DNA of 30,002 bases from DASPJQ01 sp035299065 (GCA_035299065.1 DATGXI010000148.1:1-30002), one strand, 5' to 3'; shown: positions 8,801-16,475, counted from the stretch's first letter. Notes: generated by a model from the letters alone, not told the origin. Numbers and translations are program-made.

Positions 8801-9501
8801 ATATACATTTGTGATCCGGCTCCATTCACTTTAATAATAACTGCATCATTAGCCGTTACGGTATTAAGCGCTACACCGCAAGCATATATATTACCCCCGG
8901 CTATTTTTACGTCAAGTCCTTTAGCATATAAGTATGAACTGAATCCCGGGAAATATCTTTTATTCCACGACCATGATCCGGTTGTAAGGCTAAATTTTCC
9001 AACAGCCAGCGAGTCGTTTACACGGCCGGTATAGGCAAAGGTTGTTGGGTTTGTTGGGTGGTCACTTGCAAAAGCTTCAACCACCTGTGCACCGTAATTG
9101 GCATTAAAGTCTTTGTTCCATAAAAGGGTGCCGCCATTATCAAATTTCACAACGGTTACAAAATAGCTGGTTCCATAGAATTTTTCTCCACACAGGTAAA
9201 TGTTACCCGAGGCATCGGTTTGCACCATTTTTGGGTATACAACCACATTGTTTGAATCAACATACTGTAGGCTCATATTGACTACACCTGTGTTGTCAAA
9301 CCTGCATAAAAAGGTTCCTCCTGCATTAATACCTGCAATATAGGTTTGGCCTGAATTATCCCTGAAACTTGTGTTTGGGGTATCATACCCAGCAGCCGAC
9401 CCTGAAATGTTTTTTACCCAATGTTCAACCGGGGTGTTTTGCGAAAGGGCTGTAAAAGGCCCGGTAAGAACTAATAAAACAAGTAGTAAAGGTGTTCTCA
9501 T
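5887..9501 (-). CDS. Large secreted SBBP-propeller protein with Ig-like/Fn3-like modules and T9SS type A sorting domain (paralogue of the 795-4388 gene)
   Basis: A 1204-residue exported protein: signal peptide (MRTPLLLVLLVLTGPFTALS); residues ~25-850 of propeller-like repeats (DASGNIYLCGEK, NSSGEAFIYGSA, DNTGNAYIAGSK, DASNNVFVCASD, DNAGNLIMGANV); an Ig/PKD-like domain at ~855-925 (MVVCNGSLVSLHGSG ... ADGCAKISDTISVTI); two Fn3-like modules at ~928-1110, ending TCTPTRAGISTSRSNIRTK; and a type A sorting domain (IGVYPNPAGNEINVQW ... RGVYFIEVLNEISKTNTRFVKQ). The order of domains and the C-terminal ~270 residues match the 795-4388 product, so the two are paralogues by tandem duplication that have diverged strongly in the propeller. 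Upstream I find no exact -33/-7 pair. The ligand is unknown. Confidence 0.93.
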   Translation of the reverse strand: MRTPLLLVLLVLTGPFTALSQNTPVEHWVKNISGSAAGYDTPNTSFRDNSGQTYIAGINAGGTFLCRFDNTGVVNMSLQYVDSNNVVVYPKMVQTDASGNIYLCGEKFYGTSYFVTVVKFDNGGTLLWNKDFNANYGAQVVEAFASDHPTNPTTFAYTGRVNDSLAVGKFSLTTGSWSWNKRYFPGFSSYLYAKGLDVKIAGGNIYACGVALNTVTANDAVIIKVNGAGSQMYMNTIDGSSSLNDYAAKVAVNSSGEAFIYGSAYSPTLRLFLAKFSSIGGTDFTTYYTNPVGETVDYPVDMEFNSAYTQLYTIGQMNGGASAQDGALILWDPATGAINYSEIVNSGSDSEIFGQIVVDNMDNYYIAGMKNVSNFKLRKYDAFNTWLYDAVYPTTVTGFNGLHTDNTGNAYIAGSKYYTYTLSDAILAKFGASGSFLWDGTFNAEINSSDYSSRILTDMSGNVTFAGNSNNAITGFDVIVKKHDGSGTELWTNTIDYSTHDNNLIGMDQDASNNVFVCASDNIGNRTDITKIDAFGNVLWTNYLGFYNSTAFSVKSSGDFVIGKTGTTGQSNFEIGQYTYLAGTVWTSAPMASSMNMNLTKTFSDAAGNVYAAGIQQQPTGSLNWLYLEKYSSTGTWLWGTQVPGFDSTEFPEIRNVLFDNAGNLIMGANVFTLAGNMAVGFVKFDATTGSIIYRKAYNASETRQQAMLDFSLTSTNEIIVPGGYFPIGLFFPTTATISRFTATGNFMWEYTQPTLMPMAQDYFQFAKEDVDGNIVGCARMMYKPNPFTTGSLVTTVKLNPAGTSIWTKNFESTYPGSVYMTDFELYNNRIYLTGTALMSPGMAEDNVLIKYCDNPAPTILESDMVVCNGSLVSLHGSGSYTTYTWHPLESPGHQLDVTTSGNYWFTGVEADGCAKISDTISVTIKSIPTTPDICAVTVDTASTHNIIYWDKSGYTDVSHFVVYREDVTNIYTAVGSIPYDSLSEFHDYGANPNITTKRYKLTAVDTCGVESNQSLYHNTLYVSDNGSGDFTWNLYEIEGGSNPVTTFELLRDDAGTGVWNVVGTTAGTQQILSDPTYATWPDGEWYVRTVWGITCTPTRAGISTSRSNIRTKNGIVTGISNETNPSVIGVYPNPAGNEINVQWTNADFTQTTVSLKDASGRLIDQKTTLASTIKFDLSSIDRGVYFIEVLNEISKTNTRFVKQ

Positions 9502-9608
9502 GTGAGTTTAAATAAGTGTTTTTAAAATTATGGTATACAGTTGTTTATGTATTTGTTTTTAAAAATAGGTTTTGTTTGATTGCAGAAATAAAACTAAAGT
9601 AATTAGTT

Positions 9609-9621
9609 GGATTAACAATCC
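9609..9621. promoter_or_regulatory. Short inverted repeat upstream of the 9501 gene
   Basis: GGATT-aac-AATCC is a perfect 5-bp inverted repeat with a 3-base centre, about 110 bases upstream of the ATG at 9501. A second weak hairpin (CTACC ... GGTAG, 9646-9661) lies next to it. Both are too weak for terminators and could be regulatory or chance. Confidence 0.2.
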
Positions 9622-9702
9622 TTGTTTTTGAACAGTTTGTCAAGACTACCCGAAATGGTAGGCCAAATGGCTAAGCGTAAATTCGAAATAAGCTGGTAGT
9701 AT

Positions 9703-10026
9703 CTACTGCTTTATTATTTTGTAAGTTCTAAATCCTTCAGGTGTTTCAAGTCTAAGGCAATATATACCAGCGGGAACAGTCAGTTTAAGTTCAATCCTGT
9801 TTGTATTGGTATAATCACACCTTGTAATAACCTGGCCCGTTAGGTTGGTAACCTCAACATGTGCGTTTAAGACTTGTTGAAATAAGGAAATAGTGAGGTT
9901 ATCGTTAAAGGGGTTAGGGTAAACTGAGCATAAGGAACTGTTTTGGGCTTCCTCAATATTTGTTGCAACAAATGGCGAATATTTAGCCACAAACCCTTCG
10001 CCCTGGCCATAGCCCGAAGTGTATGT
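9703..10026 (-). pseudogene. C-terminal fragment (last blade plus T9SS sorting domain) of the DPGPG-repeat protein, separated by a frameshift
   Basis: This frame reads TYTSGYGQGEGFVAKYSP, then a linker and a type A T9SS sorting domain (CSVYPNPFNDNLTISLF ... AGIYCLRLETPEGFRTYKIIKQ). The first residues complete the last propeller blade begun in the overlapping upstream frame (VEFVDFGFG). Adding one base near 10026-10028 would join the two frames as FGFG-TYTSGYGQGEGFVAKY, matching earlier blades such as DFDPGPGIYNLSDG ... FVCKL. As it stands the sorting signal is out of frame. The internal ATG at 9990 could start a 95-residue product, but that would have no signal peptide, so it is unlikely to be a gene by itself. 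The cause may be a real mutation or an assembly error. Confidence 0.8.
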
Positions 10027-11447
10027 CCGAATCCAAAATCTACAAACTCAACAATACTGCCTCCAAGGTAAATAAAATCATCCTTAATAAATAAGTCATA
10101 GGCTCTTTCCAATGAAGTTCCCGGAAGGTGTTTTACTGTAAGAAAATTACCGGCCGTATCGAGGTTTAGTATATACATCTCCCATCCATATAAAGTCGTT
10201 AGTGGGTAGGAGCCCGGGCCCATATCAAAATCAACTGTTTCATCAAAATAGCCTGAAACATACACACGCCCGTTTTCGTCAAGTGCTATTACTGTTCCTT
10301 CATCATTATAGATCCCACCCATGGAACCTGCCCATTCAAAATCACCGTTGTTTTTAAGCTTACAAACGAATATTTCGGCACCGGTCCATGCTCCTGTGCC
10401 ATCGGAAAGGTTGTAAATACCTGGTCCCGGATCTGCATCAATCGTGTCGGAATAGTAGCCACAAAGGTAAATATCATTTTTATGATCAAACGCAATGTCT
10501 TCAATACGTACCGCTCCTGCAGTAACATCAAAACACAATGATTTCACAAAATTGCCAGCTGAATCAAGCTCCCACACAAATCCGGCAAAATTACTTGCGG
10601 GTATTATGTTGTGGACTAAGGGGCCGGGATCAAAGTCAACCGTATCAAGAAAATAACCAACAGCGTAAACATTTTCGAGTGAATCAAGAGCAATTTGCTT
10701 TGGAACCGATGTGGGAATGTTTTTTACCCAAACCAGGTTGCCTGAGGGATCTAGTTTGACTATATACGTGGATTGAACAAGGGGGGAGGTTGGATTATAC
10801 AAAAATGAAGTTCCGGGTCCTGGATCAAAATCAACAGAGTCCCTGAAATTACCCGTAATGTAACAATAACCATTGCCTGTAACCTCTATGTCTGAAGCAA
10901 AGTCAATTCTTGGTCCACTGAAACTTTTAGCCCATAAAAAATTACCATTGGAATCCAATTTGACTACATATGGATCAACACCAATGGGGTCGAAAGAATT
11001 ATTGGCAGTAATATTAAATGCAATTGGCCCGGGATTAAAATCAACTGTACCACCAAAAGTACCTGTTATGTAAACGTTTTTATTGTCATCCAAACCAATA
11101 CCAGCCCCATTGCTGCCCTCGTCCACATTTCCTGATGCAAAGCCCTTTGCCCATATAAAATTCCCATTTGCATCAAGTTTTGAAACAAAGGTGCCTTTAC
11201 CATAGGATGATGAATATAAGTAATGATAGCCGGGACCCGGGTCAAGGTCAGATGGCCCTATATAATACCCTGTTGAGTAAACATTACCGTTATCATCTGC
11301 AACAAGAGCAGCGGTATGTTCAGCATTACCCGAATCGCCCAACACTTTCACCCATTGAAGATCCTGAGCACTTATTGTACTAATTGAAAGGCCTGTAACA
11401 CAAAACCATAAATAACAAGCGTTGTTAAATGGGCTGAAAATCTTCAT
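9867..11447 (-). CDS. Secreted DPGPG-type SBBP propeller protein, main part (frameshifted before its T9SS domain)
   Basis: The start is set at the ATG of MKIFSPFNNACYLWFCVTGL (signal peptide ending near ISAQ) rather than 60 bases upstream, because an exact TAnnTTTG promoter box (11462-11469) lies between the two candidates. The mature protein has seven blades, each with a DxNGNVYxTGxF-type segment followed by DFDPGPG-like turns (DLDPGPGYHY, DFNPGPIAFN, DFDPGPGTSF, DFDPGPLVHN, DADPGPGIYN, DFDMGPGSYP, and a broken last one at DFGFG). This suggests a seven-bladed propeller, possibly metal-binding at the acidic turns. The reading frame shifts near 10026-10034, so its last ~50 residues (from about HTLRAM on) are out of register and basic. 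The intact gene would span 9703-11447 and encode about 581 residues ending in a T9SS domain. Confidence 0.85.
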   Translation of the reverse strand: MKIFSPFNNACYLWFCVTGLSISTISAQDLQWVKVLGDSGNAEHTAALVADDNGNVYSTGYYIGPSDLDPGPGYHYLYSSSYGKGTFVSKLDANGNFIWAKGFASGNVDEGSNGAGIGLDDNKNVYITGTFGGTVDFNPGPIAFNITANNSFDPIGVDPYVVKLDSNGNFLWAKSFSGPRIDFASDIEVTGNGYCYITGNFRDSVDFDPGPGTSFLYNPTSPLVQSTYIVKLDPSGNLVWVKNIPTSVPKQIALDSLENVYAVGYFLDTVDFDPGPLVHNIIPASNFAGFVWELDSAGNFVKSLCFDVTAGAVRIEDIAFDHKNDIYLCGYYSDTIDADPGPGIYNLSDGTGAWTGAEIFVCKLKNNGDFEWAGSMGGIYNDEGTVIALDENGRVYVSGYFDETVDFDMGPGSYPLTTLYGWEMYILNLDTAGNFLTVKHLPGTSLERAYDLFIKDDFIYLGGSIVEFVDFGFGHTLRAMARAKGLWLNIRHLLQQILRKPKTVPYAQFTLTPLTITSLFPYFNKS

Positions 11448-11461
11448 AAACCTGTTTTCAA

Positions 11462-11469
11462 CAAATTTA
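11462..11469 (-). promoter_or_regulatory. -7 promoter element for the DPGPG-repeat gene
   Basis: The minus strand reads TAAATTTG, an exact TAnnTTTG, 14 bases before the ATG at 11447. It supports that ATG over the in-frame one at 11507. No good -33 motif is visible. Confidence 0.5.
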
Positions 11470-11549
11470 ATGATTAATAAAGGAAATAGATTGCCGAATA
11501 CAACCAAAAAAGCACGCTGATTTTCCCTTCGTTTGGTGATTAAACAAAA

Positions 11550-11573
11550 AATCCCCGGTTTTGGCCGGGGATT
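11550..11573 (-). terminator. Intrinsic terminator after pnp
   Basis: On the minus strand a 9-bp perfect stem (AATCCCCGG / CCGGGGATT) around a 6-base loop is followed by TTTTT. It lies about 28 bases past the pnp stop and closes the rpsO-pnp unit. Confidence 0.9.
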
Positions 11574-11600
11574 AATGTATGTTTTAGGGAAAGCTTATGT

Positions 11601-13748
11601 TTAGTTTTGCTTGTCTGCTGTTTCAGGCTTAGGCAATAAAACTTTGCGTGAGAGTTTCCATTTATTGTTCTTAGGATCTTTACCAATCACCTTAAATTCA
11701 ACCTCATCGCCAATTTTTAACGCGTCTTCAACCTTTTCAAGGCGACTCCAGTTTATTTCACTAATGTGAAGTAGACCATCGGTTCCGGGAAGTATTTCAA
11801 CAAAGGCGCCAAATGGCTGAATGTTTTTCACTTTGCCTTTATATGTTGCGCCTGCTTCAACCTGCGGAGGGAATGCAATGTTGCGTACGCGTTTAACGGC
11901 CTCATCCAATCCTGCTTTATCAGCCGATGAGATTTGAACTTTACCGTTTTGTCCAACTTCTTCAATACTAATAACTGTATTGGTTGTTTTTTGTATTTCC
12001 TGTATGATTTTACCACCAGGGCCAATGATTGCACCAATAACATCGCCTGGTACTTCAAATGACACAATGCGTGGAACATGTGGACGATAGTCGGCACGTG
12101 GTTCGCTGATGGTTTTCATCATTTCGCCCAGTATGTGAAGGCGACCCTGGCGGGCTTGCTCCAATGCTTTGGCAAGAACTTCATACGATAAACCATCAAC
12201 TTTAATGTCCATTTGGCAAGCTGTAATACCATCTTTGGTACCACAAACCTTAAAGTCCATATCTCCTAAATGGTCTTCGTCACCAAGAATATCAGACAGT
12301 ACTGCGAACTTGCCGTCCTTGTCAGTTATAAGTCCCATGGCAATACCCGATACCGGTTTTATCATGTGAACACCACCGTCTAAAAGTGCAAGTGTACCTG
12401 CACAAACCGTTGCCATTGAGCTTGAACCATTGCTTTCAAGAATGTCGCTTACAAGCCTGATTGTGTATGGATTAGTTTCGCCTACCGGAATCATTGGTTT
12501 AAGTGCTCTGAGGGCTAAATTTCCATGACCAATTTCCCTGCGGCTGGTACCACGCATTGGCCTGGCTTCACCTGTTGAGAATGGTGGGAAGTTATAGTGT
12601 AGTAAAAATTTAAGGCTGCCAGACCAGGTTACACCATCAATTTCCTGCTCGTCCATTTTGTTACCAAGGGTCAAACTGGTTAACGACTGGGTTTCGCCAC
12701 GGGTAAATACGGCTGAACCGTGTGCCCCCGGCAAATAATCCACCTCGCTCCAAATAGGGCGAATCTCATCGGTTTTACGTCCGTCAAGGCGTTTGCCTTC
12801 ATCAAGTATCATCCTGCGCATGGCTTCACCTTCTACCTCATGGTAATAGGTTTTAATCATGCCTGCTTTTTCTGCCAATTCTTCCTCGGTAAATGTGGCC
12901 ATAAACTCATCCAGTACAGCCCTGAAAGCATCTTTACGTGCTTCTTTGCCCTTGCCTGATTTGGCTACTTCGTATACTTTGGCATAGGTTGCTTCGCGAA
13001 CTTTTTTGCGAAGATCTTCATCGTTTGTTTCATGTGAATATTCGCGCTTAACACCTTTTGACGGGCTTAGGGCAGTAAGTTCATTCAATACCGCGCATTG
13101 TTTTTTGATGGCATCATGAGCAAGCTTAATGGCCTCAATCATAGTGGCTTCGCTTATCTCACTCATTTCACCTTCAACCATCATAATGTCTTTTGCAGTA
13201 CCTGCAATAATCATGTCCATGGTTGCGCGCTCAAGGTCTGAGCGAAGTGGGTTAATTACCAACTTATCATCAATAATGGCAACGCGTACTTCTGAAACGG
13301 GGCCATTAAATGGAATATTGGAAACCGCAAGCGATGCAGCTGCAGCAAGGCAGGCAAGGCTATCAGGCATTGTTTCATTGTCGGCCGACAATAACTGCAC
13401 GTATACCTGCGTATCGGCATGAAAATCGTCAGGGAATAATGGGCGTAATGCACGGTCAATAAGGCGCGATATTAAAATTTCGCTATCGGCCGGGCGTGCT
13501 TCGCGTTTAAAGAAACCGCCAGGAAATTTACCTACGGCTGAAAATCGTTCTTTGTATTCTACGGTTAAAGGCATAAAGTCAACACCTGGTTTTGCTTCGG
13601 CTGCTGCACATACAGTTGCCAATAACATGGTGTTTCCCTGGCGCAGAACTACTGAGCCATCGGCTTGTTTTGCCATTTTTCCTGACTCAATGGTAATGGG
13701 TAAAGTTCCATTACCAAGATCAATTGTTTTTGTGAATCCTAATTGCAT
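11601..13748 (-). CDS. pnp: Polyribonucleotide nucleotidyltransferase (PNPase)
   Basis: PNPase degrades RNA 3' to 5' by phosphorolysis, releasing nucleoside diphosphates, as a cytoplasmic trimer. The 715-residue product has the family's usual length and order: a first RNase PH-like domain (KPGVDFMPLTVEYKERFSAVGKFPGGF ... SRLIDRALRPLFP), a helical linker, the catalytic second RNase PH-like domain (residues ~320-545, with FSTGEARPMRGTSRREIGHG, SNGSSSMATVCAGTLALLDGG and LGDEDHLGDMDFKV), a KH domain with the IIGPGGK loop, and an S1 domain (YKGKVKNIQPFGAFVEILPG ... DGLLHISEI). It lies downstream of rpsO on the same strand, the classic order, with a strong terminator after it. The start (MQLGFTKTIDLGNG) fits family N-termini. 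Confidence 0.98.
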   Translation of the reverse strand: MQLGFTKTIDLGNGTLPITIESGKMAKQADGSVVLRQGNTMLLATVCAAAEAKPGVDFMPLTVEYKERFSAVGKFPGGFFKREARPADSEILISRLIDRALRPLFPDDFHADTQVYVQLLSADNETMPDSLACLAAAASLAVSNIPFNGPVSEVRVAIIDDKLVINPLRSDLERATMDMIIAGTAKDIMMVEGEMSEISEATMIEAIKLAHDAIKKQCAVLNELTALSPSKGVKREYSHETNDEDLRKKVREATYAKVYEVAKSGKGKEARKDAFRAVLDEFMATFTEEELAEKAGMIKTYYHEVEGEAMRRMILDEGKRLDGRKTDEIRPIWSEVDYLPGAHGSAVFTRGETQSLTSLTLGNKMDEQEIDGVTWSGSLKFLLHYNFPPFSTGEARPMRGTSRREIGHGNLALRALKPMIPVGETNPYTIRLVSDILESNGSSSMATVCAGTLALLDGGVHMIKPVSGIAMGLITDKDGKFAVLSDILGDEDHLGDMDFKVCGTKDGITACQMDIKVDGLSYEVLAKALEQARQGRLHILGEMMKTISEPRADYRPHVPRIVSFEVPGDVIGAIIGPGGKIIQEIQKTTNTVISIEEVGQNGKVQISSADKAGLDEAVKRVRNIAFPPQVEAGATYKGKVKNIQPFGAFVEILPGTDGLLHISEINWSRLEKVEDALKIGDEVEFKVIGKDPKNNKWKLSRKVLLPKPETADKQN

Positions 13749-13781
13749 AATTTCAATTTTTATTTTTTTGTTTCGTGTTTT

Positions 13782-13796
13782 CCACCTTGCGGGTGG
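13782..13796 (-). promoter_or_regulatory. Small hairpin in the rpsO-pnp leader
   Basis: CCACC ttgcg GGTGG forms a 5-bp G/C-rich stem about 35 bases upstream of the pnp ATG. Its position recalls leader hairpins used in pnp autoregulation in other bacteria, but there is no direct evidence here. Confidence 0.3.
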
Positions 13797-13829
13797 TTAG
13801 CTTTTTGGGCTGAATTTGGGTAAAAAGAA

Positions 13830-13855
13830 AGGCAACTGCCTTCCGACAATTGCCT
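13830..13855 (-). terminator. Terminator or attenuator hairpin between rpsO and pnp
   Basis: On the minus strand AGGCAA ... TTGCCT pairs around a 14-base loop and is followed by TTCTTTTT, about 30 bases past the rpsO stop. The stem is short with a large loop, so termination is probably partial, allowing some readthrough into pnp. Confidence 0.5.
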
Positions 13856-13884
13856 CCCCTTTAATAAATTTAATAATCAGTTGA

Positions 13885-14154
13885 TTATTTACGTATACCT
13901 AGATCAACCAAGATCTTACGGTATAAAGTAATGTCTTTTGCTTTTAAATAATCCAGCAAACTTTTGCGTTGGCCAACCATGTTAACCAATGAGCGTTGTG
14001 TTGCTGTATCGTTTTTATTTGATTTAAGGTGTTCCGTTAAATGGTTGATACGCGCTGTAAACAAGGCGATTTGTGCCTGTGTGTTACCTGTGTTCTTCTC
14101 ATTACCCGCGAACTTCTTAATGGTCTTTGCTTTGTCTTCTTTTGTTGCTATCAT
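13885..14154 (-). CDS. rpsO: 30S ribosomal protein S15
   Basis: An 89-residue protein of exactly the family's usual size. S15 binds 16S rRNA early in assembly of the small-subunit platform. Recognisable features are the N-terminal helix (KEDKAKTIKKFAGNEKNTGN), the TGNTQAQIALFTARINHLTEHLK region with its rRNA-contacting loop, and the C-terminal GQRKSLLDYLKAKD ... YRKILVDLGIRK. It is the first gene of an rpsO-pnp pair. It has an excellent -33/-7 promoter, which leaves a leader of only about 20 bases, too short for the folded S15-binding operators known from other bacteria. Confidence 0.98.
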   Translation of the reverse strand: MIATKEDKAKTIKKFAGNEKNTGNTQAQIALFTARINHLTEHLKSNKNDTATQRSLVNMVGQRKSLLDYLKAKDITLYRKILVDLGIRK

Positions 14155-14178
14155 TTGTGTAAAAAACTAATAAGGGCG

Positions 14179-14209
14179 CAAAAATAGGTATTTTTTTGGT
14201 TGTGCCAAA
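14179..14209 (-). promoter_or_regulatory. Strong Bacteroidota-type -33/-7 promoter of rpsO
   Basis: On the minus strand TTTG (14209-14206), a 19-base spacer and TATTTTTG (14186-14179) match the consensus TTTG-N19-TAnnTTTG exactly. The -7 box ends 24 bases before the rpsO ATG. It is the best promoter match in the window. Confidence 0.85.
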
Positions 14210-14319
14210 AGAAAATTCAGTTGGGCTGTAAATATAGCGGACATGTACGGGATAGGGTATATAGTAAAATGTTTCCAGTGACATTCCGGCACCTTTTAAT
14301 GTGCTGAATTTCAGTAATC

Positions 14320-15165
14320 TTACTCAAAAAACAGTTTCAAGCTTAGGCTTATTTGTTCTTTAAGATTCTTACGCTCAACTATGTAATCTAAAAATCCGTG
14401 TTCCAATACAAATTCGCTGGTTTGGAAACCTTCGGGTAAGTCACGACCAATGGTTTCTTTCACAACACGTGGACCTGCAAAAGCCACCAGGGCCTTTGGT
14501 TCGGCAATGTTAATATCGCCCAACATGGCAAAGCTGGCTGTTACACCACCCGTGGTTGGGTCGGTCAACAGGCTTATATAAGGTAAACCGGCATCGGCCA
14601 ATTGTGAAAGTTTGGCTGAAGTTTTGGCCATTTGCATGAGTGAAAATCCGGCTTCCATCATACGGGCGCCACCTGATTTGGATATCATCACAAAACCACA
14701 TTTGCGTTTAATGGCTTCGTCAATGCCGCGGGCAATTTTTTCGCCAACAACACTTCCCATTGAACCACCAATAAAACCAAAGTCCATGGCACACACAACG
14801 GTTTCGCGCCCGTCAATTTTTCCATAAGCTGTGCGGGCTGCATCTTTAAGCCCCGATTTTTTTATGGTATCATTAATACGGTCAGTATACTTTTTTGTAT
14901 CAACAAATTTAAGTGGGTCGCCACTGGTTAAATTAGGGGCAATTTCCTTGTATTTATTTCCGTCAAACAGAATGTCAAAATAGCTTTCAGCACTTATTTT
15001 TTCATGGTAGCCACATTTTTGACACACCCAATAATTGTTCATGTGATCGTCAGTGGTAACAACCTCGCTGCATTCCGGACATTTATACCAAAGCCCTTCA
15101 GGGGTTTCTTTTTTGTCCTTTGTTTCAGTTGTAATACCTTCTTTAACGCGTGTAAACCAGCCCAT
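14320..15165 (-). CDS. accD: Acetyl-CoA carboxylase carboxyltransferase subunit beta
   Basis: With AccA it forms the carboxyltransferase that moves CO2 from biotin-BCCP to acetyl-CoA, making malonyl-CoA for fatty acid synthesis. The 281-residue protein has the N-terminal four-cysteine zinc ribbon (C29-P-E-C32 ... C48-Q-K-C51) and the crotonase-like core with GKIDGRETVVCAMDFGFIGGSMGSVVGEKI, KSGGARMMEAG, TDPTTGGVTASFAMLGDI and AFAGPRVVKETIGRDLPEGFQTSEF. The length is normal. It follows the aldolase gene by 48 bases on the same strand and is probably co-transcribed with it; no clear promoter or terminator is seen in between. Confidence 0.98.
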   Translation of the reverse strand: MGWFTRVKEGITTETKDKKETPEGLWYKCPECSEVVTTDDHMNNYWVCQKCGYHEKISAESYFDILFDGNKYKEIAPNLTSGDPLKFVDTKKYTDRINDTIKKSGLKDAARTAYGKIDGRETVVCAMDFGFIGGSMGSVVGEKIARGIDEAIKRKCGFVMISKSGGARMMEAGFSLMQMAKTSAKLSQLADAGLPYISLLTDPTTGGVTASFAMLGDINIAEPKALVAFAGPRVVKETIGRDLPEGFQTSEFVLEHGFLDYIVERKNLKEQISLSLKLFFE

Positions 15166-15170
15166 GGAAT

Positions 15171-15202
15171 AAATTTAAGATTTAAGATTCAAAATTTAAG
15201 AT
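15171..15202. repeat. Short TTTAAGAT direct repeats in the fba-accD gap
   Basis: The 11-mer aaatttaagat occurs at 15171-15181 and 15192-15202, with a third core copy (tttaagat) at 15181-15188. It lies directly upstream of the accD start. Such AT-rich repeats are common in intergenic DNA of this group, and no function is evident. Confidence 0.5.
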
Positions 15203-15213
15203 ATAAGAACGGG

Positions 15214-16290
15214 TTATGCGATGGTAATTTTCTTGTCTAAATAAACATCCTGTATGGCGTTAAGCAAGGCCACACCTTCGTTCATTGGTTTTTGGAAAGC
15301 TTTGCGACCCGAAATTAGTCCGTGCCCGCCAGCGCGTTTGTTTATAACGGCTGTTTTTACAGCTTCCTGTAAATCACTTTGGCCGCTACCGGTTGAAGCT
15401 CCACCTGAATTGATTAAACCAATGCGTCCCATATAGCAGTTGGCTACCTGGTAACGTGTTAAGTCAATTGGGTTTTCACTGGTTAGGTCAGAATAAACTT
15501 TTTTATGCGTTTTACCAAAGTTAACCGCGTTATAACCGCCATTGTTCTCTGGTAATTTTTGTTTGATGATGTCAGCCTGAATAGTTACGCCAAGGTGATT
15601 TGCCTGGCCGGTTAAGTCGGCCGATAAGTGGTAGTCAACTCCGTCTTTTTTGAAGGCGCTGTTACGGGTATAACACCAAAGTATGGTAGCCATTCCCAAT
15701 TCGTGTGCGCGTTCAAATGCAGCGGCAACTTCTACAATTTGGCGGGCCGATTCGTCAGAGCCGAAATAAATAGTAGCTCCAACGGCAACAGCACCCATGT
15801 TCCAGGCATCTTCAACTGAACCAAACATGATTTGGTCAAATTTGTTTGGATACGAAAGGAATTCATTGTGATTAATTTTCACGATGAAAGGAATTTTGTG
15901 GGCGTATTTGCGTGATACCGAGGCAAGCACTCCGTAAGTAGAAGCAACTGCATTGCATCCACCTTCAATAGCCAGTTTCACAATGTTTTCAGGGTCAAAA
16001 TACACCGGGTTGGGTGCAAACGATGCCCCAGCCGAATGCTCAATTCCCTGGTCAACCGGTAAAATACTCATGTATCCTGTATTGGCCAGGCGCCCGTTGC
16101 TGTATAGCGACTGTAGGCTGCGCAATACCTGGTTGCTGCGGTTTGATTGCATAAACAGGTTGTCAACAAAGTTGGCCGATGGCAGGTGAATTTGTTCTTT
16201 GGTAATTGTTTTTGATGTGTGGTTCAAAAGGGCTTCGCCTTCAGCACCCAATATTTCTGAAATTTTACTCATGGTTGCAGTTGTACTCAT
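15214..16290 (-). CDS. fbaB: Class I fructose-bisphosphate aldolase (DhnA/FbaB type)
   Basis: It cleaves fructose-1,6-bisphosphate to dihydroxyacetone phosphate and glyceraldehyde-3-phosphate through a Schiff base, in glycolysis and gluconeogenesis. The 358-residue protein has the DhnA-family signature LPVDQGIEHSAGASF (~77-91), KINHNEF (~138-144), GAVAVGATIYFGS (~166-178) and GVTIQADIIKQKLP, where K243 is the likely Schiff-base lysine. The C-terminal segment GLINSGGASTGSGQSDLQEAV forms the phosphate-binding part. The start at 16290 is supported by an exact -7 box 17 bases upstream; a second in-frame ATG six codons later is possible. It precedes accD on the same strand. Confidence 0.95.
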   Translation of the reverse strand: MSTTATMSKISEILGAEGEALLNHTSKTITKEQIHLPSANFVDNLFMQSNRSNQVLRSLQSLYSNGRLANTGYMSILPVDQGIEHSAGASFAPNPVYFDPENIVKLAIEGGCNAVASTYGVLASVSRKYAHKIPFIVKINHNEFLSYPNKFDQIMFGSVEDAWNMGAVAVGATIYFGSDESARQIVEVAAAFERAHELGMATILWCYTRNSAFKKDGVDYHLSADLTGQANHLGVTIQADIIKQKLPENNGGYNAVNFGKTHKKVYSDLTSENPIDLTRYQVANCYMGRIGLINSGGASTGSGQSDLQEAVKTAVINKRAGGHGLISGRKAFQKPMNEGVALLNAIQDVYLDKKITIA

Positions 16291-16307
16291 AGCTAAAAAG
16301 TGGATTG

Positions 16308-16315
16308 CAAAGATA
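16308..16315 (-). promoter_or_regulatory. -7 promoter element of the aldolase gene
   Basis: The minus strand reads TATCTTTG, an exact TAnnTTTG, 17 bases before the ATG at 16290. No clear -33 motif is seen. It lies in the divergent region shared with the plus-strand TPR gene. Confidence 0.55.
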
Positions 16316-16475
16316 GGGAAAAAGGGTTTATGTGAGATGGATTTGTGGTAAGGTGTTGATTTTTAGAATGCAGTGACTTAGATCTGTGTTAGCTTATTGG
16401 GAAACAGGCCGGGAGCAGCCATAAATCAATTTATTAATTTGGAGGCCAGTCAAAAAAAGTCACCGGATAACAAGT

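Noticed and set aside
11448..11507. Upstream in-frame start for the DPGPG-repeat protein
   Set aside because: The extra residues precede a good signal peptide, and an exact -7 promoter box lies between the two ATGs, so the start at 11447 is preferred.
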